A stretch of DNA of 24,570 nt, taken from positions 1 to 24,570 of the forward strand of contig JBHJOJ010000199.1 of assembly GCA_050329835.1 (NCBI GenBank). The letters run 5' to 3'. Source of the DNA: JANNOG01 sp050329835 (GTDB lineage Bacteria > Actinomycetota > Actinomycetes > Actinomycetales > JBBAYJ01). Position 1 is the first letter of the stretch, and every line of letters begins with the position of its first letter. Both the position numbers and the translations under genes were made by a program. The notes under the pieces are model-generated. The model had not been told where the DNA came from. It was given only the letters and a program-made list of their open reading frames with translations, and made no database searches. Shown here in pieces: positions 1-7,189 of the stretch.

Positions 1-694
1 GGCCCGCGACCAGGCGCAGCGACCGGCCGTGCTCGCTGACGACGGCGGCGCGGGCGGCGCCCAGGTGGGCTGCGGCGAACCCGAGGACCCGCGCCGCGAC
101 GGCCCCGGGCGTGGCGTCCTCGTGGAGGGCGGTGGCCAGGCGCTGGAGGGCCTCGGCGTCCCGGCGCCGGCGACGCGCCTCCCGCTGGGGGATCGCGGCC
201 GCGGCCGTCGTGGCGGCCACCACCGTCCACAGCGCGAGCAGCTCCGGGGGCGAGGCACCGGCCGGTGCCTCGCGGGTCACCCAGGGGAGGACGCTGAGCA
301 GCACCGCGAGCGCGAGGCCGGCCCGCAGCGAGCCCAGCAGGCAGACCGCGACCAGGAACGCCGCGACGACGATGCCGGGCGAGTGCCCCGACTCGTCCAA
401 CAGACCGTGGCGATGGTCGAGGAAGAGGCCGTCCGCCAGCAGGCCGGCGGCGAACGCCGCCCGGCGCAGCGGGCGGCGACCCGTCCGGCAGGCCACGGTG
501 AGCGCCGCGCTCGCGGCGAGGTAGCCCACGGCCGCCAGGTCCGGGGTCGCGGCCGACGGCACGCCCGTCAGCAGCCCGAGGGCGGCGAGGACGACGACCG
601 TGGCGGCGCGGAAGGCGAGGAGCGCGGCCATGCGCTCGCCGAGCGGGGCGGCGTCCGCACCGGCCGGCGGGACCACGGGAGGGCGCCGGCTCAC
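1..694 (-). CDS. Membrane sensor protein with GAF domain (partial, C-terminus beyond window)
   Basis: The minus-strand frame is open from a GTG at 694 to the window edge, giving about 231 residues. After a short proline-rich cytoplasmic start, about five hydrophobic segments follow (roughly residues 25-170), such as the stretches containing ATVVVLAALGLLTG and IVVAAFLVAVCLLGSL. An Arg-rich linker (EARRRRRDAEALQRLATAL) then leads into the start of a GAF-like domain (AARVLGFAAAHLGAARAAVV). This layout is typical of actinobacterial membrane-anchored sensors whose missing output domain could be a histidine kinase, GGDEF or SpoIIE-type phosphatase. The sequence here cannot tell which. The frame stays open upstream of 694 toward the divergent pgm gene, and the GTG has GGAG directly abutting it rather than at normal spacing, so the start is uncertain. 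The gene diverges from pgm across a gap of about 90 bp. Confidence 0.7.
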   Translation of the reverse strand, partial: MSRRPPVVPPAGADAAPLGERMAALLAFRAATVVVLAALGLLTGVPSAATPDLAAVGYLAASAALTVACRTGRRPLRRAAFAAGLLADGLFLDHRHGLLDESGHSPGIVVAAFLVAVCLLGSLRAGLALAVLLSVLPWVTREAPAGASPPELLALWTVVAATTAAAAIPQREARRRRRDAEALQRLATALHEDATPGAVAARVLGFAAAHLGAARAAVVSEHGRSLRLVAG

Positions 695-749
695 CTCCAG
701 CGCATCGGGTGGCCGGGGCCGTCCCTTGAGCCTCGTGAGGACCGCCCAC

Positions 750-786
750 TTGAGGCGCGGCGCGGGCCCGGTGAGGATCGGGACCG
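750..786 (+). promoter_or_regulatory. Candidate promoter giving a leaderless pgm transcript
   Basis: A TTGAGG hexamer (750-755) is followed after 17 bp by GAGGAT (773-778). The predicted start point, 785-786, coincides with the GTG start codon of pgm. Leaderless mRNAs are common in actinobacteria. The same GAGG could instead act as a ribosome binding site about 9 nt before the GTG, so the two readings compete. Confidence 0.3.
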
Positions 787-2480
787 TGACCCACGCCCGC
801 GCCGGCACCCGCGCCCGTCCCGAGGACCTCGTCGACCTCCCCCACCTCGTGACGGCGTACTACACGACGGTCCCGGACCCCGGCGAGGCGTCCCAGGCCG
901 TCGCCTTCGGCACGTCGGGCCACCGGGGGTCGAGCCTGCGGGGGTCCTTCACCGAGTCCCACGTCCTGGCCATGACCCAGGCCATCTGCGAGTACCGGCG
1001 CGAGGCCGGCATCGGGGGACCGCTGTTCCTCGGCCGGGACACCCACGGCCTCAGCGAGCCGGCCTGGGTCAGCGCGCTGGAGGTGCTCGCCGCGAACGGG
1101 GTCGCCGTGCACGTCGACGCCGCCGGCCGGTACACCCCGACCCCGGCGCTGAGCCTGGCGATCCTGCGGCACAACCGGGGGCGGGCGGCGGACGACCCGG
1201 CACGGGCGGACGGCATCGTCGTCACGCCGTCCCACAACCCGCCCGCCGACGGGGGGTTCAAGTACAACCCGCCGCACGGGGGCCCGGCGGACACGGCCGC
1301 CACGTCGTGGATCGCCGCCCGCGCCAACGAGATCCTCCGGGCCGGCACCGGCCGGGCCGCGGGGGTCGCCCGGATGCTGCCCGCCCGGGCGCTGGCGGCG
1401 GCGACCCGGCACGACTTCCTCGGCGACTACGTGCGCGACCTGCCGTCGGTCCTCGACCTCGACGCGGTCCGGGACGCCGGCGTGCACCTCGCCGCCGATC
1501 CGCTGGGCGGGGCGGCGGTGGACTACTGGGCCGCGATCGCCGAGCACCACCGGCTGACCGTCACGGTCCTCAACCCGCTGGTGGATGCGACGTGGCGGTT
1601 CATGTCCCTCGACCACGACGGCGCGATCCGGATGGACTGCTCCAGCCCGTACGCCATGGCGCCCGTGGTCGAGGCGATGGCCGCCGGGACCGCGGGCCCC
1701 GCCGGCGGGCCCCCGCCGGCCGTGGCCACCGGCAACGACGCCGACGCCGACCGCCACGGCGTCGTCACCCCGGACGGCGGCCTGCTCAACCCGAACCACT
1801 ACCTGGCGGTGGCGATCGACCACCTGGTCCGCCACCGCCCGCAGTGGCCGTCGGCGGCGGTCGGCAAGACACTGGTCTCGAGCTCGATGATCGACCGGGT
1901 CGCCGCCGCCCTGGGCCGACCCCTGCTCGAGGTGCCGGTCGGCTTCAAGTGGTTCGTCCCCGGACTGCTCGACTCCTCGGTCGTCTTCGGCGGCGAGGAG
2001 AGCGCCGGCGCGTCGTTCCTGCGCCGGGACGGCTCGGTGTGGACGACCGACAAGGACGGCATCCTGCTGGCCCTGCTCGCCGCCGAGATCACGGCGACCT
2101 CCGGGCGGTCCCCGTCCGAGGCCTACGCGGCCCTGGCCGAGCGCCACGGCACCCCCGCCTACGCCCGCTCCGACGTCCCGGCCGACCGCGAGCAGCGGCA
2201 GCGGCTGGCCCGGCTCGGCCCCGCGGACGTCGCGGCCGTGGATCTCGCCGGGGACCCCGTGGTGGACGTGCTCTCCCAGGCCCCGGGCAACGGCGCCCCG
2301 GTGGGCGGCATCAAGGTGGTCGGCCGCGAGTCCTGGTTCGCCGCCCGGCCGTCCGGCACCGAGGACCTCTACAAGGTGTACGCCGAGTCCTTCCGCGGCC
2401 CGGAGCACCTGGCCCAGGTGCAGGCGGCCGCGCGGGATGTGGTGGCCGCGGCGCTGGCCGGCCGGACGCCCGCGAGCTGA
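786..2480 (+). CDS. pgm: Alpha-D-glucose phosphate-specific phosphoglucomutase
   Basis: Interconverts glucose 1-phosphate and glucose 6-phosphate in the cytosol, linking glycolysis to glycogen, trehalose and cell-wall sugar nucleotide supply. The 564-residue product matches the E. coli Pgm type along its whole length. Visible motifs in order are FGTSGHRGS near residue 41, the phosphoserine loop TPSHNP with Ser149, the metal loop GNDADADRHG (316-325), the sugar loop GGEESAG (402-408) and the phosphate loop RPSGTEDLYKVY (521-532). All key residues are present, so the enzyme should be active. The GTG at 786 was chosen because the reading THARAG...DLVDLPHLVTAYY matches the family N-terminus. A GTG at 771 in the same frame is the alternative. 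It is a single gene, divergent from the membrane sensor, with its 3' end facing a long inverted repeat. Confidence 0.95.
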   Translation: MTHARAGTRARPEDLVDLPHLVTAYYTTVPDPGEASQAVAFGTSGHRGSSLRGSFTESHVLAMTQAICEYRREAGIGGPLFLGRDTHGLSEPAWVSALEVLAANGVAVHVDAAGRYTPTPALSLAILRHNRGRAADDPARADGIVVTPSHNPPADGGFKYNPPHGGPADTAATSWIAARANEILRAGTGRAAGVARMLPARALAAATRHDFLGDYVRDLPSVLDLDAVRDAGVHLAADPLGGAAVDYWAAIAEHHRLTVTVLNPLVDATWRFMSLDHDGAIRMDCSSPYAMAPVVEAMAAGTAGPAGGPPPAVATGNDADADRHGVVTPDGGLLNPNHYLAVAIDHLVRHRPQWPSAAVGKTLVSSSMIDRVAAALGRPLLEVPVGFKWFVPGLLDSSVVFGGEESAGASFLRRDGSVWTTDKDGILLALLAAEITATSGRSPSEAYAALAERHGTPAYARSDVPADREQRQRLARLGPADVAAVDLAGDPVVDVLSQAPGNGAPVGGIKVVGRESWFAARPSGTEDLYKVYAESFRGPEHLAQVQAAARDVVAAALAGRTPAS

Positions 2481-2511
2481 GCCGGCGTCGCGGGTCGGCG
2501 GAGCAGCAAGG

Positions 2512-3157
2512 GGCTGTCAGAGAGCCTGTCTCGGAGGTCCCCGGGCGGGGGGTGTGCCGTGGCGTCGGGACGGGCCGAGCCGGGCGGTCGCGGGCCGGCG
2601 GGGTCCTGGGGCGGCGCCAGGTGATGGTGTCCCGCACGCTACGCAGAACCTACAAAACGGGAGAGGCGGGCGGCGGTTCGGATCGAGCGCCCGCACAGCC
2701 CGTGCCGTCCCGGGTCAGGGCCCTGTCCGGGCACCCGGGACGAACCCGGGGCGGCGTCACCGGGGCGGCGTCACCCGGAGCGGCGTCACCGGAGCGGCGT
2801 CACCGGAGGCGGGTGGCGGGTGGCGATGGCGGGGAGGCCGCGGGCGTCCATCGCACGGCCTGCCCCGGGCGACGTCCGGGCGCCTGCCGGTCACGCTCGC
2901 CGCCACCCGACGGTCCTCGCCCGGAGCCGTCGTGGGGCACCCTGTCCACGGCCGCCACCGGGCCGGTCGGATCCGTCCGCCCACCGCCGGGACAGGGCCC
3001 TGACCCGGGCCTCCTGATTTGTAGGTTCTGCCTAGCGCGCGGGACACCATCACCAGGGCGCCGCCTAAGGACCCCGCTCGCCCACGACCCCGCCCCCAAG
3101 GCCTGGCCCGACGCTACGGCACACCCCACCCCGAAGAATGCCGAGACAGGCTGTCAG
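2512..3157. repeat. MITE-like element: long imperfect terminal inverted repeat between convergent genes
   Basis: Reading inward from both ends, 2523-2670 (plus strand) and 3152-3010 (minus strand) share long identical blocks in the same order. These are AGCCTGTCTCGG (12 bp), GGGTGTGCCGT, GCGTCGGG, GCGGGGTCCT, GGCGGCGCC, GGTGATGGTGTCCCGC and GCAGAACCTACAAA (2643-2656 and 3018-3031). A further 20-bp perfect inverted match lies deeper, at 2709-2728 and 2990-3009. The left copy carries about 40 bp extra before that inner block. A 9-bp direct repeat GGCTGTCAG (2512-2520 and 3149-3157) brackets the structure and could be a target duplication, though on the right it overlaps the terminal repeat and the stop codon of the neighbouring gene. 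No convincing transposase or other gene lies inside the roughly 670-bp gap, which fits a non-autonomous mobile element or two inverted copies of an interspersed repeat. Confidence 0.7.
2748..2804. repeat. 14-bp tandem repeat, four copies
   Basis: Four near-identical units of GG(G/A)GCGGCGTCACC lie head to tail at 2748-2761, 2762-2775, 2777-2790 and 2791-2804, with one extra C between the second and third. They sit in the centre of the inverted-repeat structure. The unit length is not a multiple of three, which argues against a coding role. Confidence 0.85.
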
Positions 3158-5763
3158 TGCCGCGGCCGGAGACCCTCCAGCGCCCGCCGACCGGTCGGCG
3201 GGGCGACCGCGCGCTCGGTCGCCGCCGTGGCCTCCGCGGCCTCCGCGGCCTCCGCGGTCGCCACGGTCGCCACGGGCGGGACCGTGACCGTGGTGACCGA
3301 CCGGTCCCGGCCCGCGGCCTTCGCCCGGTAGAGCGCTCCGTCCGCCGCCCGTACCAGGTCGGTGGCCGTCCACTCGGCCGCCGGGATGCACACGGCCACC
3401 CCCACGCTGACGGTGAGGAACCCCGCCGGAGCGGCGGCGTGCTCGATCCCGGCCTCGCGGACGGCCCCGAGGACGGCCTCGGCCACCAGCTCCGCGGTCT
3501 GCACGTCGGTGTCCGGCAGGACGAGCGCGAACTCCTCGCCGCCGTAGCGGGCAGCCAGGTCGTTCCCGCGGTGGGCGGCGCGGCGCAGCTCGTGGGCGAC
3601 CGCGCGCAGGGTGGCGTCGCCCTGGGGGTGGCCGTACCGGTCGTTGTAGGCCTTGAAGTGGTCGACGTCGACCATGAGCAGGGCCATCGGCCGGCGGTTG
3701 CTGACGTGGGCGCCCCACTCCCGCTCCATCGCCGCGTCGAGACCGGCCCGGTTGTGGATGCCGGTCAGGGGGTCGACCTGCAGGTTGACGCTCAGCTCGC
3801 TGGTGGCGCGCCGCAGCTCCGCCTCGGCGCGCACCCGGCGGTCGCGCTCGCCGTCGAGGGCCGCCTCCAGCTCGGCGGCCGCGGCCACCGTCTCGGCCAG
3901 CGCGGCGGCGGCCCGGGCCGCACCCGCCCGCCACCGGTCCCGGGCCAGCAGCAGCTCCAGTGCCGTCACGAGGTCGTCCGGGACCGTCGACGCCACCCAG
4001 CCGTCCCGGCCCCGGCCGGGCTCGTAGGCCAGCACCCCCACCGTCTCCCCACCGGCCACCAGCGGCCGGACCACCACGGGGCCGGCCGCGTCGGGGTCCG
4101 CCTCGCCCACCGGGGGCGCCGGGGGCGAGCCGGCCGTCAGCACCCTGCCCTCGTCGTAGGCGAGCGCGACCCGGCCGCCGCCACCGCCGGGCGGCTCGGG
4201 CACCACGGCGACGAGGCGGCGGACTCCGAGCGCGTCCAGCTCGGCGCCCAGGACCCCGAGCGCGGCGTCCGTGGACCCGGCGGAGTCCAGGGCGGCCCGG
4301 GTTTCGAGGACCCGCTGCGCGGCCAGCGCGTCGGCCCGCTCGGCCGCCCGGGCGGGCTCGCCGGAGGCCCGGGTCAGCCGCGCCACCACCCGGACCAGGA
4401 CGTCGGCGGCGGCGGACCGGTCGGCCGGGCCGAACCCGTCGGCCACGGCGTCGTGGACCGCACGCGAGGCCGCCGTCAGCCACTCGGTCGCGCGCTCGAC
4501 CTCGTCGACGGACCCCACCGGGCGGCCCCAGGACCGGGCCCAGGGCTCGTGCAGGCGCCCCTCGGCCATCTGCTCGCCGAGCCGGTCCAGCCAGCGCCGG
4601 GTCCACCCGGCGTCGAGCACGTCCGGGAGGGGCCCGACCGCGCTCTCCGCCCGGTCCAGCAGGTCCCCGCCGCCCGGCGGCGGCCACCGGTCGGGGTCGG
4701 GCACGGGACGCAGGTGAGGCGGCGGCGGCAGCGTCGACCGGCGGACGACCAGCCGGGGCTCGACCGTCTCCTCGCGCACCGCGGGGTCCCCGCGGAGCCG
4801 GGCGACGAGCAGGTCGGCGGCCAGCCGCCCCTGGTCGTGCGGGCGGCGGTCCACCGACGTGAGCGGGGGACGGTTGCGCGACGCCCGCCCGTCGTCGCCA
4901 CACCCGGCCACCCGGATCCGACCGGGGACGTCGGCACCCGACTCGGCGAGGGCGTCGAGGACACCGAGAGCCGTCTCGTCGTCCCCGGTGACGATGCAGT
5001 CGACCTCCGGGAAGCGGTGCAGGAGCGCGCCGGTCGCCCGGTACCCCGCGAGCCGGCCCGGCGGCCCCGGGACGACGCGATCGGGGTCGACCATGAGGCC
5101 CCGGTCCCGCGCCGCCGCCAGGAACGTCTCGGCCAGGGAGGGCGCTCCCCGCCGCCCGGCGGGCGCGGCCAGGAACGCCGGGCGCCGGGCGCCGGCGTCG
5201 TCGACGAGGTGGGACACCAGGGCGCGCATGGCCGAGAGGTCGTCGCCGGCCACCGACGGGACGCCGGGCGCCCGGGTGCCGACGAGCACCGCGGGCAGGT
5301 CGCCCCAGGCGGACGGGATGGCGCGGGGCAGGCGGCCGCCGGCGCCGGCGACGGCCACGAACCCGGCGACGGGTCCACCGGCGCCCGCGCCCCCGACCAG
5401 CGGCGCCAGCAGGCCGCCCAGGGTGCTGCCCAGCGCACGGCCGAGGTCGGCGACGTCCCAGTCCTGCACCCCGGCGCCCGGCCCGACGTGCACCAGCGCC
5501 CGCAGCCCGTGCTCGCGCAGCCGGTCCACGAGCGCCTCGACCACCACCCCGGCGTGGGCGTCGAACGCGTCGACGACGACCGCGACCGGCGCCTCGGCGC
5601 GCGGCCGGGCGGCCGGCAGCTCGCCGGTCAGGTCAGCGGTGAGCCCGCCCCGCTCCGGGCCGGGGCCCGTCCCGGAGCCCGTCCCGGGGCCCTCGCCGAG
5701 GGCGTCCGCGGGGCCGTCCGCGGTCCACCCGGGCGGCTCCGGCGGGCGGGCTGCTGAGCGCAT
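3154..5763 (-). CDS. LacI-type ligand-binding domain / GAF-like / GGDEF diguanylate cyclase
   Basis: An 869-residue cytoplasmic protein expected to make cyclic di-GMP under control of a small ligand. Residues 1-57 are Gly/Pro-rich and disordered. Residues 58-347 form a periplasmic-binding-protein fold of the LacI/GalR regulator type, ending in RLVVRRST, but with no helix-turn-helix in front. Residues about 365-480 are helical and unassigned. About 495-610 look GAF-like, and 605-655 should be coiled coil. The GGDEF domain spans 662-825 with DPLTGIHNR, DVDHFKAYND and an active GGEEF signature (741-745). An RGND inhibitory site lies exactly five residues before it, so product inhibition is likely. 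No signal peptide or membrane segment is seen, so the sensor domain is probably intracellular. The ATG at 5763 follows GAGGA at good spacing. The stop codon overlaps the right edge of the inverted-repeat element. The ligand is unknown; a sugar is a guess from the fold. Confidence 0.9.
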   Translation of the reverse strand: MRSAARPPEPPGWTADGPADALGEGPGTGSGTGPGPERGGLTADLTGELPAARPRAEAPVAVVVDAFDAHAGVVVEALVDRLREHGLRALVHVGPGAGVQDWDVADLGRALGSTLGGLLAPLVGGAGAGGPVAGFVAVAGAGGRLPRAIPSAWGDLPAVLVGTRAPGVPSVAGDDLSAMRALVSHLVDDAGARRPAFLAAPAGRRGAPSLAETFLAAARDRGLMVDPDRVVPGPPGRLAGYRATGALLHRFPEVDCIVTGDDETALGVLDALAESGADVPGRIRVAGCGDDGRASRNRPPLTSVDRRPHDQGRLAADLLVARLRGDPAVREETVEPRLVVRRSTLPPPPHLRPVPDPDRWPPPGGGDLLDRAESAVGPLPDVLDAGWTRRWLDRLGEQMAEGRLHEPWARSWGRPVGSVDEVERATEWLTAASRAVHDAVADGFGPADRSAAADVLVRVVARLTRASGEPARAAERADALAAQRVLETRAALDSAGSTDAALGVLGAELDALGVRRLVAVVPEPPGGGGGRVALAYDEGRVLTAGSPPAPPVGEADPDAAGPVVVRPLVAGGETVGVLAYEPGRGRDGWVASTVPDDLVTALELLLARDRWRAGAARAAAALAETVAAAAELEAALDGERDRRVRAEAELRRATSELSVNLQVDPLTGIHNRAGLDAAMEREWGAHVSNRRPMALLMVDVDHFKAYNDRYGHPQGDATLRAVAHELRRAAHRGNDLAARYGGEEFALVLPDTDVQTAELVAEAVLGAVREAGIEHAAAPAGFLTVSVGVAVCIPAAEWTATDLVRAADGALYRAKAAGRDRSVTTVTVPPVATVATAEAAEAAEATAATERAVAPPTGRRALEGLRPRH

Positions 5764-5876
5764 GGGGCGTCCTCGCGTCGGGTGGGGGGTGGGACCGGGC
5801 GCGCCCCGGGGGGCACCGGGTCAGGCTAGAGAAGCGCCCGCCGCGGGTCACCGGGACCGACCGCGATCCTTCCGCG

Positions 5877-6785
5877 TCACCGCCCTCCCGGACCAGTCCG
5901 GGTGGTCAGCGTGGCGCCCACGCTCACGGCGGTGACGACGGCCACGCCCACCCACTGCAGCGGGTCGAGGACCTGGGCGACCACGACGAGGCCGACGAGG
6001 GCCGCCACCATGGGCTCGACGCTCATGAGGATCCCGAACAGCCGTGCCGGGATCCGGCGCAGCGCCTCCAGCTCCAGGCCGTAGGCCAGCGCCGTGCTGA
6101 GCACCGCGACGCCCAGGCCGAGGGCGAGCACCCGCCAGTCGAGCAGGCGGGCGCCGCTCGCGAGGCCGACCGGTGCGAGCAGGACCGCCCCCACGACCAG
6201 GGCCACGGACAGCCCCCGGGTGCCGGGGACCAGGCTCCCCACCCGGCGGGACAGCAGGATGTAGGCGGCCCACAGGACGCCGGCGACCAGCGCCAGGAGC
6301 ACGCCCGCCGGGTCGAGACCGGAGGCGAGCCGCCCGATGTCGCCGGGGTCCAGGGTGAGTGCGGCGATGCCCGCCGCGGCGCCGACGGCCCACAGGGCGT
6401 CGGTGACCCGCCGCGACAGCACCAGGGCGAGGGCGAGCGGGCCGGCGAACTCCAGGGCGACGGCGACGCCGAGCGGGATCCGGTCGATGGCCTCGTAGAA
6501 GGCCCAGTTCATGAGGGCCAGCCCGGCCCCGAAGGCGACGACCGCGCGCCAGGCCCGGCCCGGCCAGCCGAGCCCCCTCAGGGCCCAGAACCGCCGCGGC
6601 AGCCGGGTCCACGGCAGGAGCACGGCCATGAGGACCGCCGCCAGCAGCAGCCGCACCCACACCGCCCCGCCCGGGCCGACCAGCGGGAACAGCTGGATCG
6701 CCAGACCGGCCCCGACCTGCACGGACACCACCGCCACCAGCACGAGGGCGACGCCGGTCCCGGTGCCGGCGGGGGAGTGGCTCAC
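5877..6785 (-). CDS. rhtA: RhtA-like threonine/homoserine exporter (EamA/DMT superfamily)
   Basis: A 302-residue integral membrane protein with about ten transmembrane segments in two EamA repeats. It matches the E. coli RhtA pattern closely: VSVQVGAGLAIQLFPLVG near the N-terminus, MNWAFYEAIDRIPLGVAVALEFAGPLALAL in the first repeat (residues near 92-122) and STALAYGLELEALRRIPARLFGILMSVEPMVAALVG in the second. RhtA family members export threonine, homoserine and other small amphipathic compounds across the cytoplasmic membrane. The actual substrate here is not proven, and other DMT exporters share the fold. The start is GTG at 6785 behind a weak AGGGTGA. The gene diverges from the palindromic promoter at 6832-6870, so it could share regulation with the small ORF and LacI gene on the other side. 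Confidence 0.82.
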   Translation of the reverse strand: MSHSPAGTGTGVALVLVAVVSVQVGAGLAIQLFPLVGPGGAVWVRLLLAAVLMAVLLPWTRLPRRFWALRGLGWPGRAWRAVVAFGAGLALMNWAFYEAIDRIPLGVAVALEFAGPLALALVLSRRVTDALWAVGAAAGIAALTLDPGDIGRLASGLDPAGVLLALVAGVLWAAYILLSRRVGSLVPGTRGLSVALVVGAVLLAPVGLASGARLLDWRVLALGLGVAVLSTALAYGLELEALRRIPARLFGILMSVEPMVAALVGLVVVAQVLDPLQWVGVAVVTAVSVGATLTTRTGPGGR

Positions 6786-6831
6786 GGGGTCACCCTGGCA
6801 GCGGCCTCACCGACGTCGCGAAGAGGTCTTC

Positions 6832-6870
6832 TTGACCGGTACAGAACATCTGTCTACTGTACCGGTACAG
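6832..6870 (+). promoter_or_regulatory. Strong promoter with 14-bp palindromic operator
   Basis: TTGACC (6832-6837), a 17-bp spacer and TACTGT (6855-6860) form a good sigma-70-type promoter pointing right. A perfect palindrome CTGTACCGGTACAG (6857-6870) overlaps the -10 box and predicted start point. The half-operator ACCGGTACAG is repeated directly at 6835-6844 and 6861-6870, so the -35 region is also covered. A 14-bp palindrome with a central CG pair is the usual shape of LacI-family operators in actinobacteria, and a LacI gene begins about 320 bp downstream. A TetR-type regulator is the alternative. Confidence 0.7.
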
Positions 6871-6893
6871 GTAACCGTCATCGGGAGCTGGCC

Positions 6894-7139
6894 ATGCACG
6901 ACGTCCCCCTTGCCCTGACCCTGGCGACCACAGCAGTCCGACGGTCGTTCGCCGACGTGGCGCCCGGGGCACCGGAGCCGCCCGACCGGCGCCGCACGGC
7001 GCGCCGCACCCCGCTGAGGCGGGGGGTGGGCGCGCTGTGGTGGCGAGGCCGGTTCGTCCTGGCCGGGGCCCTCGGCGCCGCGGCTCGGACCGTTGCGCCG
7101 GCCGACCGCCACGCGTGTCGAGGCGCCGCCGTAAGGTGA
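6894..7139 (+). CDS. Small Arg/Ala-rich hypothetical protein
   Basis: An 81-residue ORF starting with ATG at 6894, six bases after a GGGAG ribosome binding site and about 25 bases downstream of a strong palindromic promoter. The N-terminal part (MHDVPLALTLATTAVRRSFADV) could form an amphipathic helix. The middle is rich in Arg and Pro, and a short hydrophobic stretch (RFVLAGALGAAA) follows a WW pair. I do not recognise a family. Promoter and ribosome-binding signals support expression, but in such GC-rich DNA chance ORFs are common and the composition is not diagnostic. It could be a leader peptide or a small protein co-transcribed with the LacI regulator, which starts 50 bp after its stop. 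Confidence 0.45.
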   Translation: MHDVPLALTLATTAVRRSFADVAPGAPEPPDRRRTARRTPLRRGVGALWWRGRFVLAGALGAAARTVAPADRHACRGAAVR

Positions 7140-7189
7140 GGGGGTCCCTCGACCTCGGAGGTGCCGTTGCCCCGCCCCTCGGTGACGAC

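Noticed and set aside
29..3331. A very long plus-strand open frame of about 1100 codons
   Set aside because: It runs antisense to the membrane sensor, out of frame through pgm and across the inverted repeat. Its Arg/Gly/Pro-rich product is a typical high-GC shadow.
3157..5757. An 866-codon plus-strand open frame opposite the diguanylate cyclase
   Set aside because: The minus-strand frame carries clear domains and motifs; the opposite frame is His/Arg/Gly-rich without any recognisable family.
6857..6870. Assigning the CTGTACCGGTACAG palindrome to the TetR regulator at 11537
   Set aside because: That TetR is over 4.5 kb away and has a different palindrome (GCTAATG/CATTAGC) before its own operon.
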